Below the pieces are notes generated by a model, which saw only the letters and a program-made list of their open reading frames with translations, was not told the origin of the DNA and ran no database searches. This document shows positions 34,214 through 42,980 of a DNA stretch of 64,000 nucleotides, in pieces. Position 1 is the stretch's first letter; every line of letters starts with the position of its first letter. This DNA is from DRTC01 sp964521025. GTDB taxonomy: Bacteria > Cloacimonadota > Cloacimonadia > Cloacimonadales > TCS61. Location of the stretch: contig CAZFPK010000005.1 in NCBI GenBank assembly GCA_964521025.1, forward strand, positions 1 to 64,000, in the 5' to 3' direction. The translations under genes were made by a program, and so were the position numbers.

Positions 34214-35236
34214 TCATTTTATTTTGACCATTTTCCTTATTTTGGAAAAATCCTTATTTCCGATTTTGTAGAAATATATTCCGGAATCTACCGATTTTCC
34301 GGATTCGTCTTTTCCATCCCATGTTTTGGAGTAAAGCGACTGTGTCGCTTTTGCATCAACCTGGTTGATGAAGTCAAGAGTTATTATCTTCTGACCTTTG
34401 ATGTTATAAATTTCGAGTGTCACAAACCGGGAGGTTTGTGTTACGGAAAAAGAGATTGTTGTTTGAGAGTGGAATGGGTTTGGATAATTGCCGATTTGAA
34501 ATGGATTTACAATCTCTTTATTTTCAACATAAGATTCTTCGCTAAATTCTGTCATTGCTGCTTGATGAATTTCATGCCGGAAAGGTCCCGGATCATTCTC
34601 CCAGGACTGCACGAGTACGACCGCTTTCAGGTCTTCCAAATTCCAATCCGGATCAACAAAAACGGTGGTCTCGAATGTTCCGCTATCACCGATAGAACCG
34701 AGTGTAAACGGTTGTTCTTCATAACTGACTAACGAACAGAAATAATCATCATCGATCCGTCTTGTTAGTATAAAAAGAATTTGATTATCTTCCTGTTCGA
34801 TTTCTGCTGTGACTTCCACATCTGCTTGAATGATGTATTCATCCTGTTCATTAGAATAGAAGGAGAGAGCGATTTCCAAGGGACTTTCTTCATCTATCTG
34901 TTCGTTGTATAATTCCAGATATTCTTCATAATTACCTTCTCCACCACCAGTGAAATTTGATGTTCCGCCAAATTTTGCATATGGAACCGCGAATATCCCA
35001 TAAAATCCTGCTCTTTCCGCATAATTCGGACTTTCGTTTTCCGTATCTCCCTGCCAGATCATTGGTATAACACGCTCGTGGTTCTCATACAACTCTTTCA
35101 GCCCGGACCGGGCATAAGTACAGCCATTTCAGGTTGAAAACGAGAAAAGTTCAGCAGCAACAAACATATCGGATGCAAAAAGTATATTTGCAAAAACCAG
35201 GAATATTAAACCAATAAGTAATTTTTTCTTCTTCAT
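34214..35236 (-). CDS. Candidate selenoprotein: exported thioredoxin-fold (Omp28-like) protein with sorting domain
   Basis: From the ATG at 35236 (GGAGG upstream) one frame of 341 codons runs to 34214, with a single TGA at codon 36 (35131-35129). It starts with a signal peptide (MKKKKLLIGLIFLVFANILF). The segment VAAELFSFST-U36-NGC39 TYARSGLKEL has the thioredoxin-type (U/C)xxC active site before a helix, and FAVPYAKFGG supplies a cis-Pro-like loop. Residues 75-230 resemble Omp28-related proteins, and the last 85 are a sorting domain (NYPNPFHSQTTISFS, SGIYFYKIG). The frame is otherwise intact, so TGA as selenocysteine fits better than decay. If TGA is read as stop, only a 35-residue leader is made. 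A SECIS-like hairpin follows. Selenocysteine genes are not in the window; plain nonsense mutation is the main alternative. Confidence 0.7.
34326..34370. repeat. Double-hairpin repeat inside a sorting-domain coding region
   Basis: Within the sorting domain of the candidate selenoprotein, AAAGCGAC-TGT-GTCGCTTT (34333-34351) and CATCAAC-CTG-GTTGATG (34354-34370) form two adjacent perfect palindromes. They match the noncoding repeats at 39106-39155. Here the repeat is read in frame as protein (INQVDAKATQSLYSK), where related sorting domains have a shorter loop. Confidence 0.7.
35101..35131 (-). promoter_or_regulatory. SECIS-like hairpin after an in-frame TGA
   Basis: On the minus strand the TGA (35131-35129) is followed after 15 bases by GCCCG-GTC-CGGGC, a perfect 5-bp GC stem at 35113-35101. 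The apical loop begins with G and lies 20 bases after the TGA, within the window reported for bacterial SECIS elements (about 16-37). The stem uses CGG and TCC codons in a genome that otherwise prefers AT-rich codons. Confidence 0.55.
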
Positions 35237-35248
35237 ATTAACCTCCGT

Positions 35249-36687
35249 TTAATTGGTCAAAGTTACATAAATATATTGCGGCAGTCCCGACAGGATCTCG
35301 ACATTTTCGATGTCCTGGGTTGTATATCCTGTTTTGGAAACTCTGACAGTATAATTTCCGGTTGGAACGCTTTGAAATGTGTAAGTTCCCAGAGTTCCGG
35401 TTGTTCCTGTCAAGGAAGTACCCAGAATTTCGATAGTTGCTCCGTTTATAGGAATTTGGAAGGAATTTTCCACATAACAAATCAGAGTTCCGGTTCCACT
35501 GATTTGCTGCAGTTGCACATCGAGATTGGTAGTTCCGCCGTCGGTAACTTCGACATTTTCCACAACCAGGGTTTCATATCCGGGTTTGGTGAAACTGATA
35601 TTATAAGTTCCGGCAGGGATAAAGAAAATTTCATAAGAACCATCATCAAATGAGAGTGAAGAATTAGATAGTCCTTCCACCTGGCAAACGACATTAACGA
35701 TCGGATCACCATCTGTGTTAGTAACAATTCCGGCAACACTTCCATAATTTGTCGAACCTTCCGGCAGCAAGAGGAAATCTGCTGAAACATCTTCGTTAGC
35801 AATTATTTCAATATTCAGGAATGCATCCTCGAAACCGTCTTTTGTGCAATTAATGACATAATTTCCAGCAGGAACATTTTCGATGTAATAAATTCCATCC
35901 CCATTCGTCGTAGTGCTGAACGATGTTCCTTCGATCTCGATATGCGCTCCTGCTACTAAAGTTTGATTGATCGCATCGGCAACAAAACCGGAGACCGAAC
36001 CGTTTCCGCCGCTGGTTAGATTGATTTGAGCATTTACAGTTGTAGTTTGATTGTCGGAAATTGTCACATCACTTTCTGTGTAGTCATCATAACCGGTTTT
36101 AGAAAATTTAACGGAATAAGTTCCGATTGGAATATCAGATATTAAATATTCTCCATTAGAATCTGTCTGATCCGATAAACTCGTTCCAAGAACTTGAACC
36201 AAAACACCTTCCAAAGGATTTCTGCCGGTCGTAACTGTTCCTGTTAAATTTCCTTTTTCATCCGGATTCGGAACGCCTTGAGTATAACTCAAAACAAGAA
36301 ATTCATCATCGATTGTTCCTTCCATGATCAAGTCTTGTCCATTGATCTGGTAATCCCAATCATAAGTTCCTTCTTCGATCCAGAGAGCATCACTCTCTGT
36401 GATTTCGGTTGTCATCGTACTGCCGCTCGTTGTTACTTTGCCGGAAAAAATAGCGGTTGTGCTTTCTTCTTCATCGACAAATCACCGTTCATATTACCAT
36501 TTGCTTCGATATTAACAAAACCGGTGTAATCCTGCTGTCCGTCCTCATCCGTGTAAGTTTGCAGCGTCCAGTTTCCAACTAGGTTCTGATCGAGTCCGTT
36601 ACTCGGACCAGTTCCGGAATCTTTGCTGCATCCTGCGAATAGAATTCCAATTAAGAGTATTGGAATTAAGTTTTTTTTCAATTTCAT
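35249..36687 (-). pseudogene. Lipoprotein with carboxypeptidase-regulatory-like repeats, one frameshift
   Basis: Two consecutive frames form one gene. The first starts at ATG 36687 (AGGAG upstream) with lipobox LFAGC and stops after SMKKKAQPLFFPAK at 36433. Its continuation is in another frame: DEEESTTAIFSGKVTT, then the frame ending at 35249. The frameshift lies near 36470, in a GAAGAAGAAA stretch. The downstream part has four carboxypeptidase-regulatory-like beta-sandwich repeats (for example GNLTGTVTTGRNPLEGVLV, and SGYTTQDIENV-type segments such as VSKTGYTTQDIENVEIL). The full product, about 480 residues, would be membrane-anchored outside the cytoplasm. A sequencing error is possible. 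Its gene stop is 12 bases before the candidate selenoprotein start. Confidence 0.75.
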
Positions 36688-36727
36688 TTTTCTGCTCCTT
36701 TTTTTTTATTCACTTAACTAGAGTTTT

Positions 36728-36852
36728 GTATCACGGAACTTTGTTCCGTTGTAATCTTGAATCTCCAACTCAAATATTGATGGAGATAAATAACACATCT
36801 ATCAAGAAAGAACGAGACAGAGTCTCTCTTAACAACGCTTCGGTGAAGCGTG
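36728..36852. repeat. Hairpin cluster of the TATCAC...GTTGTAA family
   Basis: Upstream of the lipoprotein gene lie TATCACGGAACTTTGTTCCG followed by TTGTAA, then GAGAC-AGA-GTCTC and AACGCTTC-GGT-GAAGCGTGTT. The first hairpin shares flanks with GTATCACGATTCTCCGAATC at 48428, although the stems differ. It is noncoding and may act in RNA stability. Confidence 0.55.
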
Positions 36853-38286
36853 TTACATTATTATCATCATTTTTTTGGTTTGGATATTTTTACTCGATCT
36901 CATTTTCAGGAAATAAACTCCGCTGGAAACAGACCTATTATTTTCATCTCTACCATTCCAGGAAACATCGATCATCGTGTCTGCTGGAACTATTTCATTC
37001 AACAATGTCTTGATCAGTTCACCTTTGATATTATGAATCGTTAATTTTACCACTGCTTTTTCTTTCAGTTTGAAAGAGATATTTGTAGCTGCATGAGATC
37101 CAAAAACGGAAGTGTCGAAAGGATTAGGAAAATTCCGGATAAGACCGTATTCTTCACCGGAAAAGGGATTTTTAGGATTTGTTCCATGATTCGGGATAGC
37201 CAGAGTAACTGGACCGAAAAGTTCAGTATCTCCGGAAGTATCGATACATTCAATCCAATAATAATAAGTTGTCCCATGGATAAGATAATAGTAATCATCA
37301 AAACTATATTCGGTCGGTTGGGAAGTCGTTCCTGCTCCGTCGATCAGGTTGGGATTTATCTGAATAACTTCATCATTTTGCATTGCATATTTATCTTCTC
37401 CTCGAAAAATATTCCAACCAAGATTATTAGATTCTGATTGAGTATTCCAGGAAACTGCAGCAATTGAATTCACAAAATTTACACAAAAAGAGGAAAGTTC
37501 TACCGGCAGCGGAACATCAGAATTTATAAAAATAGGTCCATGTAGATATCCCAAATTATTATAATCGGAATAATCATCTGTCGGGTCATTTTCATCATCA
37601 AATCTCCAGTAACCTCTCAGATCCGACCAATTCGGATGCGAATTATTTACTATTCTGTTTTTCCAGTACTGGATTTCCTGTTGTTCGAGTGCTTTATTCC
37701 ATATCCTGACTTCATCGACTGCACCGTGCAGATTTTCTTCCCAATGATGAGATCTTCCTATTTGGACATTATACGGACCGCCTGTTTCTATAATTGTTCC
37801 GGGAAAATATGAGAAATTCTTTTCCACACCATCGACATATAAGCGTAAAAATTCACCATCAAAACTTGCGGCAAAGTGATACCAGACACCTTCTTCGATC
37901 TCCGTATTCGGAATGCTTACGGATCGATCATCTCCATCGACTTCGATAACAAAGATCAATCCCGTGCGATTACCAATGCCTTCATCAGAATAATGCAGCA
38001 TCCAGCCATAATTTCTGTTTAACCATCTTCCCTTCGTTACGATTCTACTCCAAAGATCGCTGACATCATCATAACGAGCCCAGGCTTCGATTGTGATCTC
38101 ATCCGTGATCTGTAAGGAAGCATCATTTCCGCAATCGACATAATCATCGACACCATCGAAATACAAAGCGCTGTGAATCATTTGACCTTTTAATAGGTTT
38201 GCTACAAAAATCAGAAACAAAACGATTACAATAATCTCATAATAACTTCTAAAAAAATTATAGACTTTTTTCAATAGATAATTCAT
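36853..38286 (-). CDS. Secreted LamG-domain protein with fibronectin-like and sorting domains
   Basis: A 477-residue exported protein. After a basic N-terminus and a hydrophobic segment (SYYEIIVIVLFLIFVANLL), a LamG/concanavalin-like domain spans residues about 37-230: ALYFDGVDDYVDCGNDAS, ITIEAWARYDD and VDEVRIWNKALEQQEI. A fibronectin-like module (LSSFCVNFVNSIAAVSW) and the type IX-like sorting domain (RNFPNPFDTSVFG, NIKGELIK, SGVYFLKMRS) follow. It starts 4 bases after the degenerate receiver's stop, with the ribosome site AGGAGA inside that gene's end, so the pair is co-translated. LamG domains bind glycans or proteins; the ligand is unknown. Confidence 0.87.
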   Translation of the reverse strand: MNYLLKKVYNFFRSYYEIIVIVLFLIFVANLLKGQMIHSALYFDGVDDYVDCGNDASLQITDEITIEAWARYDDVSDLWSRIVTKGRWLNRNYGWMLHYSDEGIGNRTGLIFVIEVDGDDRSVSIPNTEIEEGVWYHFAASFDGEFLRLYVDGVEKNFSYFPGTIIETGGPYNVQIGRSHHWEENLHGAVDEVRIWNKALEQQEIQYWKNRIVNNSHPNWSDLRGYWRFDDENDPTDDYSDYNNLGYLHGPIFINSDVPLPVELSSFCVNFVNSIAAVSWNTQSESNNLGWNIFRGEDKYAMQNDEVIQINPNLIDGAGTTSQPTEYSFDDYYYLIHGTTYYYWIECIDTSGDTELFGPVTLAIPNHGTNPKNPFSGEEYGLIRNFPNPFDTSVFGSHAATNISFKLKEKAVVKLTIHNIKGELIKTLLNEIVPADTMIDVSWNGRDENNRSVSSGVYFLKMRSSKNIQTKKMMIIM

Positions 38287-38290
38287 CTTA

Positions 38291-38626
38291 CTATCTCCTG
38301 CACAATTTTTTTAATTCGGAAAAACGAAACGGGTGCTGCAAAACCCGGAATTCCGAATTTTTAATTATTTTCATCATCTCATTGATCTTTTTGCTGGTTG
38401 TCAAAACAACTTGAGTTTCGGGATAATTGTCATTGATGTATTTTACTAATTTAACTTCATCGAAGATGCAGAATTCCAGGATAACAAGATCTATTTTTGT
38501 TTCACTCAATATTTGTATTGCTCCGCGAGAATTATCCGCATAATAAGGAACATCATCATTAATTGTGAAATATTCTTCCAAGTCTTTCAGGAAATATTCA
38601 TTCATTCCCACGATAAGAACATTCAT
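38291..38626 (-). CDS. Degenerate response-regulator receiver protein
   Basis: A 111-residue standalone receiver-like domain. The start is ATG 38626 with GGAGG upstream; the longer frame from 38662 lacks a site. The secondary-structure pattern fits a receiver (MNVLIVGMNEYFLKDLEEYF; LVILEFCIFDEVKLVKYI; VVLTTSKK; LQHPFRFSELKKL). However, the acidic pair after the first strand is Gly-Met, the phospho-acceptor site reads ILEFCIF with Glu, and the conserved Lys is His. It is therefore probably not phosphorylated in the usual way. It lies between the NtrC-type regulator and the LamG gene and is coupled to the latter. Confidence 0.7.
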   Translation of the reverse strand: MNVLIVGMNEYFLKDLEEYFTINDDVPYYADNSRGAIQILSETKIDLVILEFCIFDEVKLVKYINDNYPETQVVLTTSKKINEMMKIIKNSEFRVLQHPFRFSELKKLCRR

Positions 38627-38689
38627 TTTTGTTCCTCCACATTTTGTTAAGGATAATTGCATTTGCTGTGCCAGAAGGTTAATTGGTTG

Positions 38690-39155
38690 GAAAATAAAAA
38701 GTTATGGAGAATTGGATATTAGAAGTCTGCGATATCGCATAGTTGTTTTCGCAGAATTGTTGCGATTTCGCAGGTTTTTTCAGTTCACGGATCTAACAAA
38801 TTATTAGCTGCTGATTAATGCTGATTAACACAGATAAAAATAACAGAAATAAATATATAATATTTTGTGGTTAATTTTTTAGTTGAATTTGAATTCTTCA
38901 CATAAAAATATGCGGGAATGTAATAATTTTCGGTATTTCTTTCGCTTTACTGATAAAAAGCGAGAAATTTAGAGAAGTACTTTGGAGTAAAGCAGTTATT
39001 CTGCTTTACAATTTTGAAAACGACTTTGTAGATTATCATCAAAGAAATTGATGCATTCCTGAAAGAAAAAGTCTTCGCTTAAGCATCAAAGAAATTGATG
39101 CATTCTAGGGGGGAAGCGACTTCGTCGCTTAGCATTAACACGGTTAATGCACTCC
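38690..39155. repeat. Intergenic palindrome cluster
   Basis: The 534-base gap before the NtrC-type gene carries TGCGATATCGCA, TTGCGATTTCGCA, GTAAAGCAG-TTATT-CTGCTTTAC, two copies of GCATCAA-AGAAA-TTGATGC and, at 39106-39155, AAGCGAC-TTC-GTCGCTT plus GCATTAAC-ACG-GTTAATGC ending in ACTCC. No coding frame was seen. The last pair is the reference form of the double-hairpin repeat found in coding regions at 34326 and 48275. Confidence 0.65.
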
Positions 39156-39160
39156 AAATG

Positions 39161-40534
39161 TTAAATTTTATGCTTCTTCATCTTCCGGTCGAGAGCATAC
39201 CAGGAAATATTCAACAATTTAGCGGCATTTGTTTTGTTATTACCGGTTCTTAAAAGTGCTTTTTTGATCAGGTTCTTTTCTGCGATAACCAGGTCGAAAT
39301 TTTCTTCTTTCAATTCAGGTTGCAGGTTTGATCTGACTATCTTTTTCTTTTGGAAAGGAAAATCTTTAATTTTAAGAATTCCGTTTTCAGATAAAATAAC
39401 AGCTCGTTCTACCATATTTTTCAGTTCCCTGACATTTCCGGAAAAGTCATAATTCTTAAGAATTTCCGGCACAGAATTTTCAATATTTTTAACCGGTTTT
39501 CTCATCTTATCTGAAAAATGTTTTGTGAAATGTTCGATCAGCAATGGAATATCGGATTTCTTTTCTCGTAAAGGCGGAATGTCGATCACAAAAGAATTCA
39601 AGCGATGAAAAAGGTCATTACGGAATTTATCTTCAGCTATCTTTTTTCCCAATTCCTGGTTAGTTGCGGAAATGATCCTGACATCGACTTCGATTTCTCT
39701 GTGCGAACCGATCCTGTGAACTTTTTTATCCTCCAGCACGCGTAGGAATTTTATCTGCTGCGACATCGGCATATCTCCGATCTCATCAAGGAATAATGTT
39801 CCTTTATTAGCAATCTCGAACCAACCTGCTTTATTTTCTGTCGCTCCGGTAAAAGATCCTTTTTTATGACCAAAAAATTCACTCTCAAAAAGATGTTCCG
39901 GAACTGCTGAACAATTTACAGGATAGAAATAAGTATTTTTTCGATTGCTTAAAAAATGGATACTCCTGGCAATAAGTTCTTTCCCTGTTCCGCTTTCTCC
40001 CGTGATGAGAACGGATGTATCATCGAAACAAGCGACTTTGGAGATCAATTCCATCACGGTTTTCATTTTTGTGCTTTTCCCGACGATAGTTGAACCCAAT
40101 TGCTCCTGTAATTCTTTAGAAAGCAGGGAATAATTTTGCTGTATATCTTTTAAACGATTCCCCAAGTCGATGAATTTTTGAGTACGTTCGATCGCACTTT
40201 TGATTTCGAGTGTGCGAAATGGTTTCTTGAAAAAATCGAATGCTCCGAATCTTAAAGACTGGATGATCGAATCCTGGTCGCCATGACCGGTGATCATAAT
40301 CACTTCGATATCAGGATATTCTGTTTTGACTTTTTTCAAGACTTCGATACCATTCATTTCGGGAAGTTGGATATCGAGGATCATAATATCGATGTGATTT
40401 TTTTCCAATATTGGAAATGCTTTTGAAGGAATTTCAGCAGTAAAAACATGGTACTCATAAAGATCAAAAAAATCTTTCAATTCGTTCCTGATGCCTTGTT
40501 CGTCATCGAGGATAAGGATGTTTAATTTTTTCAT
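39161..40534 (-). CDS. NtrC-family sigma-54-dependent response regulator
   Basis: A 457-residue regulator with three domains. The receiver (1-120) has LDDEQGIRNEL, the phospho-acceptor in MILDIQLPEMNGIEVL and the conserved Lys in FFKKPFRTLEI. The AAA+ domain (about 145-380) has the Walker A GESGTGKELIARSIH, GSFTGATENKAGWFE where most members have GAFTGA, and Walker B GTLFLDEIGDMP. The Fis-type helix-turn-helix ends the protein (NNKTNAAKLLNISWYALDRK). It activates sigma-54 promoters on phosphorylation. The TPR histidine kinase just upstream is its probable sensor. Confidence 0.95.
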   Translation of the reverse strand: MKKLNILILDDEQGIRNELKDFFDLYEYHVFTAEIPSKAFPILEKNHIDIMILDIQLPEMNGIEVLKKVKTEYPDIEVIMITGHGDQDSIIQSLRFGAFDFFKKPFRTLEIKSAIERTQKFIDLGNRLKDIQQNYSLLSKELQEQLGSTIVGKSTKMKTVMELISKVACFDDTSVLITGESGTGKELIARSIHFLSNRKNTYFYPVNCSAVPEHLFESEFFGHKKGSFTGATENKAGWFEIANKGTLFLDEIGDMPMSQQIKFLRVLEDKKVHRIGSHREIEVDVRIISATNQELGKKIAEDKFRNDLFHRLNSFVIDIPPLREKKSDIPLLIEHFTKHFSDKMRKPVKNIENSVPEILKNYDFSGNVRELKNMVERAVILSENGILKIKDFPFQKKKIVRSNLQPELKEENFDLVIAEKNLIKKALLRTGNNKTNAAKLLNISWYALDRKMKKHKI

Positions 40535-40664
40535 TTTAACTCCAAAACAGGAAAGCGGGAAACGGGAGAAAGGAAACAGGAAAATCTTTCTTTTTTTTCA
40601 AATAAGAGAAACTGGGAAATCGAGATGGAAATAAGGAAATCATACTGTCTCCCGTTTCCATCGT

Positions 40665-42980
40665 TCATATTTTCGGAAATGTGATCCTCATTTTCGTAAA
40701 TTTCCCGATTTCACTTTCCACAGATATTTCACCTTCCATTTCTTTAATTATTCCGTAAGATATCGAGAGTCCGAGTCCGGTTCCTTTATCGGTTTCTTTT
40801 GAAGTATAAAAGGGATCAAAGATCTTTTCTTTTTCCTTTTCCGGTATTCCGAGTCCGTTATCTTCGATTTCGATGTTGATCTTATTATCTTCTGAAAAGG
40901 TTCTGATTCCGATGGTTTTCTTATTTTTTATATCCGTAATTTTCTCGAATTTTTCATCGACTGCATCCTTGGAATTAGAAAGCATGTTCAGAATAACTTG
41001 TTCCAATTTAAACCGGTTTCCAAGAATGTGTCCGATATTTTCTTCCAATGCGAAATTTAATTCGACATTATGATTTTTATATTGAGTTCGAATAAGTTGA
41101 ACGGAATCTTTGATAACATCATTTATATCGATTTTTTCCATGGAGGATGAACTCTGATCGCGAGAGAAAGTCCGGATATGTTCGATGATATTACGAATTC
41201 TTTCAATATCGGAGAAAAGTTCATTACATTTATTTTCGAGATATTGATCATCGAGTTTGTGCAACGATTTACGAACGATAATATTATCTAATCCGAGGGA
41301 AAGTCGGGTTACCGGTTGGTTTATCTCATGCGCGATTCCTGCGGAAAGTCTTCCCAGAGATTCCAATTTCGATTTCTGGATGAGAAGAGACTGCTGATGT
41401 TCTCGTTTTCTTAATTCTTGTTGAACTCTGATTTCCAAAGAACGATTGATTTCCGTTATCTGTTCCTCGACATTTTTCTGCCGAATAAATTCTCTTTTTT
41501 TCAAGCGGTAAAGATATAATAGAAGGATAGCAACAATAAAAATCAGAGCTGATATGAAAACGAGGAAATTCCTGAATTGTAATTGTTTTTCCTGTTCTTT
41601 GGTGAGGAGTTCGATTTCTTTTTCTTTTTTTTCGGTTTCGTATTTGATCTGCATTTCTGCGATTTTATTTGTGAGATCATCACTGAAGACAGAATCTTTC
41701 AATGTTGAATAAAGTTTAAAATAATCGAATGCTTTACGGTAATTTCCTTTTTCATAAAAAACATTTGAGATACTTTTATATCCTGATAAAAGCCTGTCCG
41801 TTGAATTTATTTCTTCAGCACAAACAATACTTTTTTGATAATATTTCAAAGCTTTATCATTTTTTTTCAGGTTTAAAAAAACATCTCCCAGATTCTTATA
41901 ATTTGTCGCCAGACCTCTTTTATCATCTATCTCCATATACAATTTCACGGCTTCCGAATAATGGGCTAATGCAGTTTCCATGCTGTCCTGATAATAATAA
42001 ATACCTCCGATGGCAAGCAAATTAGAGGCAATCATTTTTTTATCACCAATTTCCCGACGAATCAATAATGCCCGGTGATAATGTTCCAAAGATTTCTCAT
42101 AGTTTTTGTTGGATACATATATATCTCCGATCGATGTCAGGGAAAATGCGATTCCGGACCTGTTGTTTATTTCTTCCTGAATAATTAAGGATTTTTCGAA
42201 ATATTCCAGTGCTTTTTCTTCATTTCCAAGTTCTGAATAGATATTTCCAATATTGTTCAAAGTCGGAGCAGCACCTCTCTTATCATCGAGTTCTTCCTTA
42301 ATTTGCATTGAAAGAAGATAATATTCCAATGCTTTTTCAAAATTGCTCGAATTATAATAAACATTTCCGATTTCATTCAAAGTGTAGGAAATTCTTTTTT
42401 TATCCCCGATCTCTTTTCTTATCTTTAATGATCTATTTAGAAATTCCAGAGATTTATCATACTTTCCCAAATCTTTATAAATCTTTCCGATATTATTTAA
42501 TGTGCGCGCTATCCCTGATTTTATTCCCAATTTTTCTTTTATTTGAAGTGATCTTTGAAAATAATCCAGGGCTTTTTCCAGGTCGTTCAAGTAATAATAC
42601 GAATCACCGAGATTATTCAAACACTTGGCTATTTTATCTTTGTCATTTCTTGCTTCATTGATCTTCAGGGAATTGGAGAAAAAAACTACAGCCTGGGAAT
42701 AATTGTCCGAGAGAAAATAACCACTTCCGATCGCCATAAAAGCAGCGGCTTTTCCTTCTTCAAAATTGAATTCTCCGGATAATTCCAGCGCCTGTTTTCC
42801 GAATTCGATTGTTTTCTGAGGATTTTTATAGTAATATTCTTCCGCAAGAGATTGTAAAACTTTTATTTTTTCTTTTCCTTCAGATTTTTTTAATTCATTT
42901 TGTAAACTATCGATTTTTACTTGATCGGAAAACAGATTAAGAATCAAGAATATGAAAATAAGAAAGAGATTTTTTTTCAT
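40665..42980 (-). CDS. TPR-repeat sensor histidine kinase
   Basis: A 771-residue membrane kinase. After a signal-type N-terminus (MKKNLFLIFIFLILNLFS), about ten tetratricopeptide repeats fill residues 60-440; the core repeat is ALEYFEKSLIIQEEIN-like. A membrane helix (FLVFISALIFIVAILLLYLY) leads to the cytoplasmic HisKA region, with the phosphorylation site LSAGIAHEINQPVTRLSLGL, and the HATPase domain (NMLSNSKDAVDEK; DNGLGIPEKEKEKIFDPFYT; GTGLGLSISYG). TPRs in the periplasm probably sense a protein or peptide. Its ATG overlaps the stop of the transglutaminase-like gene by 4 bases (ATGA), so they are co-translated. Confidence 0.93.
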   Translation of the reverse strand: MKKNLFLIFIFLILNLFSDQVKIDSLQNELKKSEGKEKIKVLQSLAEEYYYKNPQKTIEFGKQALELSGEFNFEEGKAAAFMAIGSGYFLSDNYSQAVVFFSNSLKINEARNDKDKIAKCLNNLGDSYYYLNDLEKALDYFQRSLQIKEKLGIKSGIARTLNNIGKIYKDLGKYDKSLEFLNRSLKIRKEIGDKKRISYTLNEIGNVYYNSSNFEKALEYYLLSMQIKEELDDKRGAAPTLNNIGNIYSELGNEEKALEYFEKSLIIQEEINNRSGIAFSLTSIGDIYVSNKNYEKSLEHYHRALLIRREIGDKKMIASNLLAIGGIYYYQDSMETALAHYSEAVKLYMEIDDKRGLATNYKNLGDVFLNLKKNDKALKYYQKSIVCAEEINSTDRLLSGYKSISNVFYEKGNYRKAFDYFKLYSTLKDSVFSDDLTNKIAEMQIKYETEKKEKEIELLTKEQEKQLQFRNFLVFISALIFIVAILLLYLYRLKKREFIRQKNVEEQITEINRSLEIRVQQELRKREHQQSLLIQKSKLESLGRLSAGIAHEINQPVTRLSLGLDNIIVRKSLHKLDDQYLENKCNELFSDIERIRNIIEHIRTFSRDQSSSSMEKIDINDVIKDSVQLIRTQYKNHNVELNFALEENIGHILGNRFKLEQVILNMLSNSKDAVDEKFEKITDIKNKKTIGIRTFSEDNKINIEIEDNGLGIPEKEKEKIFDPFYTSKETDKGTGLGLSISYGIIKEMEGEISVESEIGKFTKMRITFPKI

